Assembly: GCF_001274785.1 (NCBI RefSeq)
Contig: NZ_LHPI01000019.1
Coordinates: 248,001-312,000 of the forward strand
Length of the DNA stretch: 64,000 nt
Direction of reading: 5' to 3'
Source of the DNA: Vibrio hepatarius
GTDB lineage: Bacteria > Pseudomonadota > Gammaproteobacteria > Enterobacterales > Vibrionaceae
Part shown: positions 24,200 through 33,642 of the stretch, one piece after another
Numbering within the stretch: the first letter of the stretch is position 1
How the letters are laid out: each line of letters opens with the position of its first letter
Made by a program: the position numbers and the translations under genes
Notes under the pieces: generated by a model
Database searches by the model: none
The model's input: only the letters and a program-made list of their open reading frames with translations
What the model was told of the DNA's origin: nothing

Positions 24200-25858
24200 T
24201 TAGGCATTACTTGCAGTATCATTTGCGGTATTCGCCAGTATGGATATCGGGAATGTTAGCAGCACCGTTGTTCCCTCTGAGCCGTGGTTTTCGATGTGCA
24301 TAATGCCTTCATGGCTATGAACGATGTTATAGGCAAACGTAAGGCCTAATCCCATCCCTTGTCCGACTGGTTGTGTTGTGAAAAATGGGTCATAAATACG
24401 TGTCAGGTTATCATCAGAAATGCCTTCGCCATCATCGGCTACTGAAACGATGATATGGTGCTCGGTTTCTTCCGCTGAAATCTCAATTGTTCCTTGAGCT
24501 TCATGACCTTGACGCGCGCACGCCTGGATTGAATTCTTAATTAACTCCGTGAACAGTTGGCGGAAATCGTTTTGGTGAATCAGTAGAGGAGGGAGTTGGG
24601 ATAATGTCGGAGCAATCGACACCTGTACTTTCTCAGGGCGAGGGAGATTACTTACGCATTCAGACAAAAGTTGATCGAGGAAGACCGGCTTCCGCATGCC
24701 TTTTTCTTGGTTGATTTGGTTGGCGTATTGCTGCAATGCAGTCACGATATTGCGTACACGTTCGACGCTAATCATTGCGTCGTTCAAGCTGTCATTAAAG
24801 TCTTCATCGAGATACTCAACGTAATTTTCTTGTTTCCAGCGAGCAAGCTGTTCTTTATCGGCGTCAGTGATTTGTTTTTGGTGCATCAACTCGCTTTGTA
24901 ACAGCCATTCTTGGTAAGTTGCTAGGTACTTTTGACACATTTGAAGGTTACTGTTTACAGACGCCATCGGATTGTTAATCTCGTGGGCAACGCCTGCTGC
25001 CATTGTACCTATTGACGCCATTTTCTCTGACTCGACCAGTTTTTTCTGAGTACGTTTCAGTCGCTCGTTGGTGGCGGTAAGTTGGTTATTCGCATCAAGT
25101 AACGCCTGTGTACGCTTTTTCACTCGAGTTTCCAAAGTCGCATTGGCTTGTTCCAGCTCTCGATAGTAACGCTCCGCTTTACCCTCGGATAGTTTGATTT
25201 GATCAACCATGTTCTTGAACGCACGCGATACGGTTGACAGTTCATCTTTGCCCTCATCCTGGATGTGAATATCACGGCCACCTGCGGCGATCACATCCGC
25301 TGCATCTCTGAGCTCACTAAGTCGTTGGGTCAAGTATCCGCCTAAGAAGTACGAAAACAACGCTACTAAAGTCATCTCGCCGACAACGATGAAGGTGCTC
25401 CATTTTTTTGCATCATTGATTGCTGCATTTAGTTCAGACATATCATAGCCAAGCCAGACAGAACCAAAGTTGATTCCCGCTTCTTCAATAGGGCTTGATA
25501 CATCAAAAATACCGTCGTTTACTTCGCTGGATTTTCGTTCAAGGCGGGAGGGGTTAAAATCATCGGGAAGCTCACCGACGCCAGAGAGAAGCTGTCCTCC
25601 GTCGCTAAATACCGCGACATAGTCGATACTGTCGTGGCTCACCAGTTCCTGTGAGAATGATTCAACAGTCGCTAGATCGTAAGACAAAACGGCATTTTTT
25701 ACCGTAGAGGCAAACAATGCCGAAGTGGAGAAAGCCCGCTGATCCAAACCGTCAAAGTTGGTGGTGCGAAGGTAATTGAGCGTAAGCGACAGTAATATCG
25801 CCAACAATACCGCTTCAATCAGTGCAACACCAAAAATGGTCTTTAATCTTAAAGACAT
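24200..25858 (-). CDS. membrane sensor histidine kinase with HAMP domain
   Basis: 552 residues. Membrane helices at about 7-29 and 150-175 bracket a periplasmic sensing region. A HAMP domain (about 175-230), a coiled coil and a HisKA helix with His 292 in AGVAHEINNPMAS follow; the HATPase domain (about 400-540) has DDGEGI and GMGLGLTFAYN. It follows the PhnD-like binding protein gene by 9 bases, so the binding protein is the likely ligand-sensing partner. No response regulator is on this strand; the converging cluster with three receivers is the natural candidate. Confidence 0.88.
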   Translation of the reverse strand: MSLRLKTIFGVALIEAVLLAILLSLTLNYLRTTNFDGLDQRAFSTSALFASTVKNAVLSYDLATVESFSQELVSHDSIDYVAVFSDGGQLLSGVGELPDDFNPSRLERKSSEVNDGIFDVSSPIEEAGINFGSVWLGYDMSELNAAINDAKKWSTFIVVGEMTLVALFSYFLGGYLTQRLSELRDAADVIAAGGRDIHIQDEGKDELSTVSRAFKNMVDQIKLSEGKAERYYRELEQANATLETRVKKRTQALLDANNQLTATNERLKRTQKKLVESEKMASIGTMAAGVAHEINNPMASVNSNLQMCQKYLATYQEWLLQSELMHQKQITDADKEQLARWKQENYVEYLDEDFNDSLNDAMISVERVRNIVTALQQYANQINQEKGMRKPVFLDQLLSECVSNLPRPEKVQVSIAPTLSQLPPLLIHQNDFRQLFTELIKNSIQACARQGHEAQGTIEISAEETEHHIIVSVADDGEGISDDNLTRIYDPFFTTQPVGQGMGLGLTFAYNIVHSHEGIMHIENHGSEGTTVLLTFPISILANTANDTASNA

Positions 25859-25867
25859 TGCAAACGC

Positions 25868-26683
25868 CTATTGCTCAAGGAGTTTATCGAGCAGGGTAAT
25901 ATTCAAGGCTCTCACGTCGTCCCAATCTTCATTTTGAGCGGCTTCGATCCCTTTGAACTTAATACGTGATAAGAGCGTTTTCCCTGCGTCTGTATCATTA
26001 AGTGCTAGCATCGCGCTAGACACTTTGTCACTGACTTCTTTCGGTAGGTCAGGATGGGTAGCAAACGCATGTGGAGTATAGTCTGGAGTTCGCCAAAGTA
26101 CTTTTAGGTCATCGCGTACTGCGTTGTCGGTGTTGTTTAGTGTACGTTCAATGCCTCCACCAGCTGGGAACAGTCCTTTGACGACATTCAGATAAACCGA
26201 ATCATGAGAAGAAACATATTGAGGCGTGATGTTGATTCCCATTGCCTTAAGCGATGAGCGAGGAATTACGCTGGCGGCAAAGGCGGCTGGGGAAGGGAAA
26301 ACCAGAGTTTCTCCATCAAGCTGTTTGAGGTCGGTAATATTGCTATCCTTCTTCACAACAATAATACCCCGTATACGCTTGTCTTGTTGTTTTGCAAAAG
26401 CTTGATAGCCAGGTTTTTGATGAAAAACGGTGTAGTGATAAGGATTCATGTAAGCAATGTCATACTCCCCATTCAAAACGCGCTGTTCAAACTCTGGGAT
26501 GTTTTTGGCCGTTCTAAACACGATTTTATAACCCGTGTCTTCAGACAGCTTTTCTAAAATTGGTCCCCAGTTTTTCGCTAGGGTTATGGCGGATTGCTGC
26601 GGAACAATGCCAAACGTTAATATCTTTTCTTGAGCGTGAACGGGAATGCAAACGAATAATGCTAACAACCATAGTTTCTTCAT
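25868..26683 (-). CDS. PhnD-like periplasmic substrate-binding protein
   Basis: 271 residues. A signal peptide ends near VHA-QEK (residue 18), followed by a type 2 periplasmic binding fold of the phosphate/phosphite/phosphonate-binding family (FGIVPQQSA at the start, the YDIAYMNPYHY segment near 75-85, and VFPSPAAFAAS near 130). No ABC permease or ATPase is nearby. With a histidine kinase 9 bases downstream, the likely job is signal reception rather than import, as in other sensor systems that use PhnD-like proteins. The ligand is unknown. Confidence 0.85.
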   Translation of the reverse strand: MKKLWLLALFVCIPVHAQEKILTFGIVPQQSAITLAKNWGPILEKLSEDTGYKIVFRTAKNIPEFEQRVLNGEYDIAYMNPYHYTVFHQKPGYQAFAKQQDKRIRGIIVVKKDSNITDLKQLDGETLVFPSPAAFAASVIPRSSLKAMGINITPQYVSSHDSVYLNVVKGLFPAGGGIERTLNNTDNAVRDDLKVLWRTPDYTPHAFATHPDLPKEVSDKVSSAMLALNDTDAGKTLLSRIKFKGIEAAQNEDWDDVRALNITLLDKLLEQ

Positions 26684-27126
26684 ACTTTAACCTTACCACC
26701 TTCGTTGACAGATCTAATTAAAGCGTAGCCAATAGACTTTCATTTACGAGTTTTTTCCCCAATTTTCATGACTTTGAAAGCAAAAAGTTGAACTATTTGA
26801 CGTAAGCGCCACTCCCTTAGTGCGAATTTGTTTCTCTTACGCTTTTACTGTGAAGGCTGTTCGGTTTTATTATCAAGATAATTATATTGAACTGATTTAT
26901 TATCCATTGCGACGCCCATGAAATAAAAGCCACCTGATCATAGGTGGCTTTGTCGATTAAAGGCTTCAACATATGATTAGGCTTGCGGCGCTTATCGATA
27001 TACTATTTGTGAGCTTCATCTCTCAAATATATGCAACACCATGTTAACGGATTGTTTAAAGAGGAACTCGATCACAAATAAAGCTTTGGTTCTAAAATAG
27101 TATTCATCTGATTTACCTACAATAGA
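26684..27126. other. 443-base divergent intergenic region with an isolated terminator-like hairpin
   Basis: It lies between the PhnD-like gene (leftward) and the nucleotidase gene (rightward), so both promoters should be here. In the middle AAAAGCCACCT (26925-26935) pairs with AGGTGGCTTT (26942-26951) around a 6-base loop. Reading on the minus strand the hairpin is followed by TTATTTC, which is the better terminator orientation. No annotated gene needs it, so a short untranslated transcript is possible. Confidence 0.45.
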
Positions 27127-29043
27127 ATGAATAACAATATGAAAAAGAACTTCCTCTCTAGCGCAATTCTACTTTCGCTGTCACTGCCCACATGGGCGGC
27201 TGACGGTGATATTCACCAAGTCACCGTTTTGGGCACGTCAGACCTGCACGGGCATTTTATGCCTTGGGATTACGCCGCTGACAAGCTCAATATGCGCGGT
27301 AGCTTGAGCCAAATCGCCACCAAAGTACAAGAAATCCGTCAGCAGCAACCAAATACCATCTTGGTTGATGCGGGCGACACCATTCAGGGCAATTTCGTTG
27401 AAACATTTAAAGACGAGCCTGTGGATCCAATGATGCTCGGCTTTAACCAAATGAAGTACGATGTTTGGGTGCTGGGTAACCACGAATTTGATTTTGGTTT
27501 GAATGTGTTAAACCGTTCTCTTAGCCAGTTCAAAGGCAAGTCTTTGGGTGGCAATATCAAACGTCCAGATGGTAATCCTTTCTTACCGGGTTATACCGTA
27601 CTTGAGAGAAATGGCATTAAGATCGGTGTGATTGGTATGGATACACCGATGACGCAAGTATTTGCAGAGGGCACCAATCGTCTCGAAGGCGTCACCTTTA
27701 CCAATCCAACCCTCGAAGTGAAAAAGCTGATCGCCGAGATTGATGACAAAGTCGATGCGATTGTGCTGGTTGCCCATATGGGATTAGACAACGAGAACGA
27801 TATCGCTGATACCGGTGTGAGTGACATCGCCAATTCAAACCCAGAGTTAGATGCTATCGTTGCAGGCCACATGCATACTCGCATCGATAAAGCGGTGATC
27901 AACGGTGTTATCGTGACTGAACCGGATAAATACGGTCGCGCGCTATCTAGAATTGACCTCCAATTCGAGGAACGCGATGGCAAGTTCACCCTCATCAACA
28001 AAGACAGCTTTACCTACAAGATCAATGGCGTTGAGTCTGATAAGACGATGGAAAGTCTCTATCAGCCGTATCACAAGCGTTTGCGTGAAATGGCGAACCG
28101 CGAAGTGGCCGAGTTAAAAGGCGTCGACCTTGTTCCTGAAAATGAAATTCGCGGCATTCCGCAAGTCCATATTCAAGACACTGGTATCAGTGCGCTATTC
28201 CAAGAAGCGAGTTTCTATTACGCGCCAAAAGCGAACGTTATCGCGCTACAAATCGACAATGACAACGCCGAGTTGGATGTTGGCCCGATCAAAGCGAAAG
28301 ACATCGCTTATAACTATCAATACGCAGGTGGTGAAATCACGGTTTACCAAATGACAGGCAAAGAGCTGAAGACGTACATGGAGTGGTCGGCAGGCTATTT
28401 CAACTCCGTAAAACCGGGCGATGTGACATACAGCTTTGACCCTGAAAGACGCGCATCGAAATACTCGACCAATGACTTCTTTGCTGGCGTGACTTACACC
28501 ATCGACCTGACGCAACCGAAAGGCAAGCGAATCACAGAGCTCAAATTTGCAGACGGAACACTGGTGCAAGATGACAGTGAAGTTCGTATTGGTATGAATA
28601 GCTACCGAATGGGTCACTTAACCAAAAAAGGTGGCGTGTTAGAAGGGCGCGATTTCCCAGTCCTATTTGACACCGAAGCGGAATATGGCGAAGAGCAGGG
28701 TACCATTCGCAACTTAACCATCCGTTATTTAACTGAGGTGAAAGACGGTGTTTATGTGGGTAAACCAATGCAGCGTTGGCAGCTTAAAGGGTTGGAAGAC
28801 AGTTATGCCAAACAGCGTGACGTGGTTAAGCAGTTGATCAACGACGGCAAGTTTGACGTACCAAGCAGTGCAGATGGCCGCTACAGTAACATTGAATCGA
28901 TTAATGTTAAGTCATTGATGTTCGGTTCAGATAAAGATAAGCAGCAAGCGATTGCTGTGCGTAAAGATATGTTGAAGAACGCGAGTGATGCAGAGAAAGT
29001 GGCACTAGAGCGCGAGTTAATTCTAATCGACGCACTGAACTAA
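27127..29043 (+). CDS. bifunctional 2',3'-cyclic nucleotide phosphodiesterase / 5'-nucleotidase family protein
   Basis: 638 residues (an in-frame ATG at 27139 gives 634 and a cleaner signal peptide, cleaved near WAA-DGD). The N-terminal calcineurin-like metallophosphatase domain has the metal ligands in GTSDLHGH, VDAGDTIQG, LGNHEFDFG, VAHMG and AGHMHTR. The C-terminal substrate-binding domain (about 340-560) is of the 5'-nucleotidase type with the YNYQYAGGEI and NDFFAG segments. It should act in the periplasm, releasing phosphate and nucleosides from extracellular nucleotides. Single gene with its own terminator. Confidence 0.86.
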   Translation: MNNNMKKNFLSSAILLSLSLPTWAADGDIHQVTVLGTSDLHGHFMPWDYAADKLNMRGSLSQIATKVQEIRQQQPNTILVDAGDTIQGNFVETFKDEPVDPMMLGFNQMKYDVWVLGNHEFDFGLNVLNRSLSQFKGKSLGGNIKRPDGNPFLPGYTVLERNGIKIGVIGMDTPMTQVFAEGTNRLEGVTFTNPTLEVKKLIAEIDDKVDAIVLVAHMGLDNENDIADTGVSDIANSNPELDAIVAGHMHTRIDKAVINGVIVTEPDKYGRALSRIDLQFEERDGKFTLINKDSFTYKINGVESDKTMESLYQPYHKRLREMANREVAELKGVDLVPENEIRGIPQVHIQDTGISALFQEASFYYAPKANVIALQIDNDNAELDVGPIKAKDIAYNYQYAGGEITVYQMTGKELKTYMEWSAGYFNSVKPGDVTYSFDPERRASKYSTNDFFAGVTYTIDLTQPKGKRITELKFADGTLVQDDSEVRIGMNSYRMGHLTKKGGVLEGRDFPVLFDTEAEYGEEQGTIRNLTIRYLTEVKDGVYVGKPMQRWQLKGLEDSYAKQRDVVKQLINDGKFDVPSSADGRYSNIESINVKSLMFGSDKDKQQAIAVRKDMLKNASDAEKVALERELILIDALN

Positions 29044-29072
29044 TTCTTTCCATCAACTCTACGTAGAACGTA

Positions 29073-29100
29073 AAAAGGCTTGGATCACTCCAAGCCTTTT
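29073..29100. terminator. terminator between nucleotidase and DJ-1 genes
   Basis: AAAAGGCTTGGA (29073-29084) and TCCAAGCCTTTT (29089-29100) form a perfect 12-bp stem with loop TCAC; the A/T ends make it usable on both strands for the convergent genes. The same stem sequence recurs at 32854-32880. Confidence 0.88.
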
Positions 29101-29118
29101 CTGTTAGTGCAGATAGAG

Positions 29119-29790
29119 CTATGACAGCAAATCTACCAGTGCTTTACCAACGCCGTGAGCACTTGCTGGGTTTTGACCAGTAATAACGCGCTCGTCAACA
29201 ATCACAAACTCTTGCCATGGCTGAACTTTGTTATAGCGAGCCGCGCTACGCGCCAGCGATTCTTCTAGCAAAAATGGAATGTCGTTGATGGTGTTAAAAT
29301 CAATTTCTTCTTCACGGGTAAAACCTGTCACCGATTTAGACGCCAGTAGCTTCTCGCCATTGCTTAGCGTGATTGGTAGCAACGCACCAGGACCATGACA
29401 GACCGCCGCAATCACACCGCCGTTTTCGTAATGTTTCGCTGCGATACGAGCAAACTCTTCGTTGCTCGACAAATCTGAGAGCAAGCCGAAGCCGCCTGGA
29501 TAGAAAATCGCATCATAATCTTCGCCATTAACCTGTGAAACAGGAATCGTGTTGTTGATACGGTTTAAGAAATCATCGTTAACTAAAATGCTTGCGTTGA
29601 CGGCATCTCCCTCAATGTCTGTGCCGTACAGTGGCGCTTTACCACCTTGGATAGAGGCGATGTCATACTCATAACCCGCAGCAAGAAGCTCATTGAGTGC
29701 ATGAGTAAGTTCTGGAGCGTAAGTACCGTTCGCTTGATCGGTATCGCCAAGAGTCGCGTGGTTAGTCACTGGGATTAGTACTCGTTTCAT
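29119..29790 (-). CDS. DJ-1/PfpI family protein (class I glutamine amidotransferase-like)
   Basis: 223 residues, cytoplasmic. The nucleophile elbow AAVCHGPGALL places Cys 131 and His 132, and YPGGFG near 97-102 forms the oxyanion side. The layout matches the larger Hsp31-like PfpI proteins linked to glyoxalase III, chaperone or deglycase activities; which one applies is not evident. A LysR gene diverges from it across a 119-base gap, so that regulator probably controls it. Confidence 0.82.
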   Translation of the reverse strand: MKRVLIPVTNHATLGDTDQANGTYAPELTHALNELLAAGYEYDIASIQGGKAPLYGTDIEGDAVNASILVNDDFLNRINNTIPVSQVNGEDYDAIFYPGGFGLLSDLSSNEEFARIAAKHYENGGVIAAVCHGPGALLPITLSNGEKLLASKSVTGFTREEEIDFNTINDIPFLLEESLARSAARYNKVQPWQEFVIVDERVITGQNPASAHGVGKALVDLLS

Positions 29791-29909
29791 AACGCTTTCC
29801 TATTTGTTCTGACTTGTCTTTGTTTGATGCATTGATATTAAACTTAAACCAAATGAGTGATAATACGGCTTATAAGCAAAACATTATTGCTATATAGCAA
29901 AGGTGAGTG

Positions 29910-30794
29910 ATGGACAGTTTTGAAGGTATCAATGAGTTTGTTGTTGTCGCAGAGAGTCATGGCTTTTCTGCTGCGGCGAAGCAACTCGGGTGCAGCACCA
30001 GCCACGTGAGTCGTCAAATATCACGGCTAGAAGAAAGAGTCGGCGTTGCGTTATTTGCTCGTTCGACGCGTATGGTCACCCTGACCGAAGCGGGGCAAGC
30101 GTACTATCAACACTGCAAGGACTTGGTGGTGGGTCTGCAGCAAGCCAACGAGCAGATCACCTCACAACAAACCCAGCTAAGCGGTACATTGCGCGTCAGT
30201 GCGGCCGGTGCGTTTGCCGAAAACTATGTCGCGCCTGCACTGATGGAGTTTTGCAAAGCACACCCAAACCTTAGCGTGGAAATGAACTTCAATACGCGAA
30301 TGGTTAACTTCATTGAAGACGGCACTGATTTCGCGATTCGCTACGGCCGACTCAACGACTCTGGTCTGGTTGCGAGAAAGCTGGTGGACAGGCCAATGGC
30401 AGCGGCGGCCAGTCAAGGCTACATTGAACAGTTTGGTCTTCCAACACATCCAGAACAACTGAAACATCACAGCTGTATTATTGCGAACAATGATCATTGG
30501 TTGTTTGAAAAAGACGGCGCGCCGCTAAATCAGGTGCGGGTTCAAGGGCGCTGGCGTAGCAATAGCTCTAGCGCGGTGATTAAAGCGTGTGAAGAAGGGC
30601 TTGGCATTGTTTATTTGCCTAAAAGCAGTTACAACGGCGCGCTGAGTGGTGGTCGACTCGTTCCTGTGCTTGAGGACTATTGGGGAAGCGGCACCAGCAG
30701 TTGGATTGTTTATCAAAACCGACGATTTTTGCCCTTACGAGTCAGACTCGCGATCGATTTCTTAGTCGCCCATTTTTCTGATTGGAGTGAGTAG
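29910..30794 (+). CDS. LysR-family transcriptional regulator
   Basis: 294 residues from the ATG at 29910 (AGGTG upstream; a GTG one codon earlier is possible). The N-terminal helix-turn-helix (GFSAAAKQLGCSTSHVSRQIS, about residues 16-36, spread over two helices) is followed by an effector domain of the CrgA/YafC-like subgroup. Divergent from the DJ-1/PfpI gene, a common pairing in which the regulator controls that gene and itself. Confidence 0.88.
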   Translation: MDSFEGINEFVVVAESHGFSAAAKQLGCSTSHVSRQISRLEERVGVALFARSTRMVTLTEAGQAYYQHCKDLVVGLQQANEQITSQQTQLSGTLRVSAAGAFAENYVAPALMEFCKAHPNLSVEMNFNTRMVNFIEDGTDFAIRYGRLNDSGLVARKLVDRPMAAAASQGYIEQFGLPTHPEQLKHHSCIIANNDHWLFEKDGAPLNQVRVQGRWRSNSSSAVIKACEEGLGIVYLPKSSYNGALSGGRLVPVLEDYWGSGTSSWIVYQNRRFLPLRVRLAIDFLVAHFSDWSE

Positions 30795-31006
30795 CAGAGA
30801 TCGCGAGTGACTGTTTTAGGTCGGGTTCTGCTAGACAGAGTTTGTGGAAGTATCAAATTTGACCATAGTTGTAATGATAAAATCGCAAACTAGCGATTAA
30901 AATTTCAAAGCGAGTAACCGCTTCGCTAACGTAATACCGATAAATAAAAATACTTGTATTAGATTCAATAGATACATGCTCAACTAAATAACTTGCGAGA
31001 TACAAA

Positions 31007-32812
31007 ATGCATGAGGAAATGATTGGCTTAACATTGGCCGCGCTTGGTGTAGTCGGCTTAATGTGCCAATGGTTGGCTTGGAGATTAAAACTTCCAGCCA
31101 TTTTATTGTTATTGATTGCTGGCTTGGCGATCGGGCCATTTACTGGTTTGTTCGAGCCCAACGCATTGTTTGGCGAACTGCTGTTTCCTCTCATTTCGTT
31201 AGCGGTTGCGGTGATCCTGTTCGAAGGCAGTTTGACGCTCAACTTTAAAGAGATTAAAGAAGTCAGCAGAACGGTGCAAAGTATCGTCACACTAGGGGCG
31301 CTCGTAACTTGGGTGATCACCAGTTGTGCGACTCATTATATTCTCGGCTTTGATTGGCCGCTGGCTTGGCTATTCGGCAGTATGACCGTCGTGACTGGCC
31401 CAACCGTGATTGTGCCTTTGCTACGTACTGTTCGACCTAAAGCAAAACTCGCCAACATATTGCGCTGGGAAGGGATTCTGATTGACCCAATTGGCGCGCT
31501 GTTTGTTGTGATTGTGTATGAGTTTATTGTCTCGAACAGTAAAGCGCACAGCTTTGAAGTGTTCGGCATTATCATCGTGGTCGGTTTCTTAATTGGCGCC
31601 GCCGCGGGGCAATTTATCGCGGTGGTGTTACGCCGTCAGATGCTGCCGGAATACCTTCAACCCTTTGCGGTGTTGGCGGTGGTACTTGGTGTATTTGCTG
31701 GCTCGAACGCGATTGAATCTGAAGCGGGACTTTTGGCAGTTACTGTCATGGGGATGTGGCTTGCTAACGCCAAAGAAGTCGATATTAAACATATTCTCCA
31801 CTTTAAGGAAAACTTGACGATCTTGTTGATTTCAGGTCTGTTTTTACTGCTTGCATCGCGCATTACGGTAGATGATTTCCATGCGTTAGGTTGGGGCGCT
31901 GCGCTGCTGTTTGTCGTGATTCAACTTATCGCCCGTCCGGCATCGATCTTTATTTCTACTTTACGCAGCAACTTGAGTTTTAAGGAAAAAGCGTTTCTCG
32001 CTTGGGTGGCACCTCGCGGTATTGTTGCGGCGGCGATTTCATCACTGTTTGCTATCAAACTCACCCAAGCCAATGTGGAAGGGGCACAGTTACTGGTTCC
32101 TTTGACGTTCATGGTGATCATCGGCACCGTTGTGCTGCAGAGTATTTCAGCCAGACCAATCGCGTTGATGTTGGATGTGGCTGAACCATCACCACGCGGT
32201 GTGATGATCGTCGGTGCGAACGATGTAGCGCGTGCTGTCGGTTTAGCGATCAAGAAATACGACTGCCGTGTTGTGGTTACAGACTCGAACTGGGATTACA
32301 TTAAACAAGCGAGGATGTCTGGGCTAGAAACCTATTATGGTAATCCGATGTCGAGTCACGCAGACGAGTATCTGGATTTAATCGGCATCGGTAAAGTGAT
32401 GGCAATGACGCCAGATAAGCACTTAAACGTCACTGCGGGGATGCGTTTTATCAACGAGTTTGGCGAGCAAAACGTTTACTGCTTAAACGGCAATACAAAC
32501 GGCGGTGATAAGCATATTACCGCGGAACAGCACCACGGAAAAATCCTCTTCTCAGAGCCTGTGAGCTACAAAAAGCTAGCAAGCCTAATTAACCAAGGCG
32601 CAGAAATAAAACACACCAAAATTAGCGAAGCATTCAGTTTTGAAGACTATCAAAACCAATATAAGAGTGCACTCCTACTGCCTTTGTTTATTGTTGATGC
32701 GCGCAATAAAGTTCGCATGTTCAGTACCTCAAACCAACCAGAGATCGTAGCCGGATCAACGGTGGTAGCATTGGTAAAAGAGAACGAGAGCAAAGAAAGC
32801 GCAGCCAGTTAA
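31007..32812 (+). CDS. cation:proton antiporter with RCK-type C-terminal domain
   Basis: 601 residues. About 12 membrane segments (residues 5-395) form a CPA1/NhaP-like exchanger, with conserved FEGSLTLNF, TGPTVIVPLLR and the acidic IDPIGA motif in the core. A Rossmann-like TrkA-N domain starts near 400 (VMIVGANDVARA) and a second regulatory region ends near 600. It should exchange Na+ or K+ for protons, gated by nucleotide binding. Ion preference is not readable. It is a single gene followed by a strong terminator. Confidence 0.87.
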   Translation: MHEEMIGLTLAALGVVGLMCQWLAWRLKLPAILLLLIAGLAIGPFTGLFEPNALFGELLFPLISLAVAVILFEGSLTLNFKEIKEVSRTVQSIVTLGALVTWVITSCATHYILGFDWPLAWLFGSMTVVTGPTVIVPLLRTVRPKAKLANILRWEGILIDPIGALFVVIVYEFIVSNSKAHSFEVFGIIIVVGFLIGAAAGQFIAVVLRRQMLPEYLQPFAVLAVVLGVFAGSNAIESEAGLLAVTVMGMWLANAKEVDIKHILHFKENLTILLISGLFLLLASRITVDDFHALGWGAALLFVVIQLIARPASIFISTLRSNLSFKEKAFLAWVAPRGIVAAAISSLFAIKLTQANVEGAQLLVPLTFMVIIGTVVLQSISARPIALMLDVAEPSPRGVMIVGANDVARAVGLAIKKYDCRVVVTDSNWDYIKQARMSGLETYYGNPMSSHADEYLDLIGIGKVMAMTPDKHLNVTAGMRFINEFGEQNVYCLNGNTNGGDKHITAEQHHGKILFSEPVSYKKLASLINQGAEIKHTKISEAFSFEDYQNQYKSALLLPLFIVDARNKVRMFSTSNQPEIVAGSTVVALVKENESKESAAS

Positions 32813-32853
32813 GGTAGCCAAATAAAGGCATTGGTTTGCTTAGAATAGAGTTC

Positions 32854-32882
32854 AAAAGGCTTGGAGTATCCAAGCCTTTTTT
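32854..32882 (+). terminator. terminator of the antiporter gene
   Basis: AAAAGGCTTGGA (32854-32865) and TCCAAGCCTTTT (32869-32880) form a perfect 12-bp stem with a 3-base GTA loop, followed by more T. The stem is identical to that of the terminator at 29073-29100. Confidence 0.9.
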
Positions 32883-32942
32883 GTATCTCAAGAGCTAAGT
32901 TGTATAAGCTTAAATCAGGAATACTTTACGAGTAACTGAGTG

Positions 32943-33584
32943 ATGGCGAGCTTACGGATGAGTGTGCTTATAGCGGGCGCTTTATTATCAGCGGCTGTGT
33001 GGGCACAAGAGAACGACTACTGGCAATTTGATAGCGACAATGACGGGATAACTATCTATACGCGAGAACACAAAGATGGCTTGGTTGAGATTCGAGCTCG
33101 AATGTTCACGCCAACCAGCTATGGCGCATTTTTAACGTTATTGGAAGACAGTGACAATATCCCAAACTGGATTGATAACGCCAGTCATAGCCGTGTTTTG
33201 CAGCAGATTTCCGCGACAGAGAACATCGTCTATACCCAATTCTCTGCACCGTGGCCAGCGAAAGACCGTGACATGGTCACGTATTCAAAATATTCGGTTG
33301 ATGAGTTCGGATTTACTTTAGCCATCAAAGCAGCGCCGGAGTCCGCTATGGCTGAGCAAAACGGCTATATTCGTATCCGTTCAGTCGATGCTACTTGGGT
33401 GTTACAAAAACTCACCAACGGCACCACATTAATCGAGTACAAAGCCTTTGCTGATCCGGGAGGTTTGCTTCCCAACTGGTTAATGAACAAACTCTCTAAG
33501 CAGAGTGCTAGAGCTACCTTTCATAACTTGCGCGAGCAACTACCCAAATATCAACAATATACGCACCCACAAATCGATGAGTAG
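32943..33584 (+). CDS. START domain-containing secreted protein
   Basis: 213 residues from ATG 32943. The signal peptide is cleaved near VWAQ-EN (residue 22). The rest is a START/lipid-binding fold (GITIYTREHKDG at the start, the SAPWPAKDRDMV segment near 100, IEYKAFADPGGLLPNWLMN near 170). Bacterial START proteins of this kind are thought to bind hydrophobic ligands in the periplasm; no ligand can be named. Monocistronic by context. Confidence 0.83.
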   Translation: MASLRMSVLIAGALLSAAVWAQENDYWQFDSDNDGITIYTREHKDGLVEIRARMFTPTSYGAFLTLLEDSDNIPNWIDNASHSRVLQQISATENIVYTQFSAPWPAKDRDMVTYSKYSVDEFGFTLAIKAAPESAMAEQNGYIRIRSVDATWVLQKLTNGTTLIEYKAFADPGGLLPNWLMNKLSKQSARATFHNLREQLPKYQQYTHPQIDE

Positions 33585-33642
33585 GGCTACGGTTTGAACG
33601 GTAATTTGAAATGCCACCAATGCCCTTACAAACCTCCAAAAG

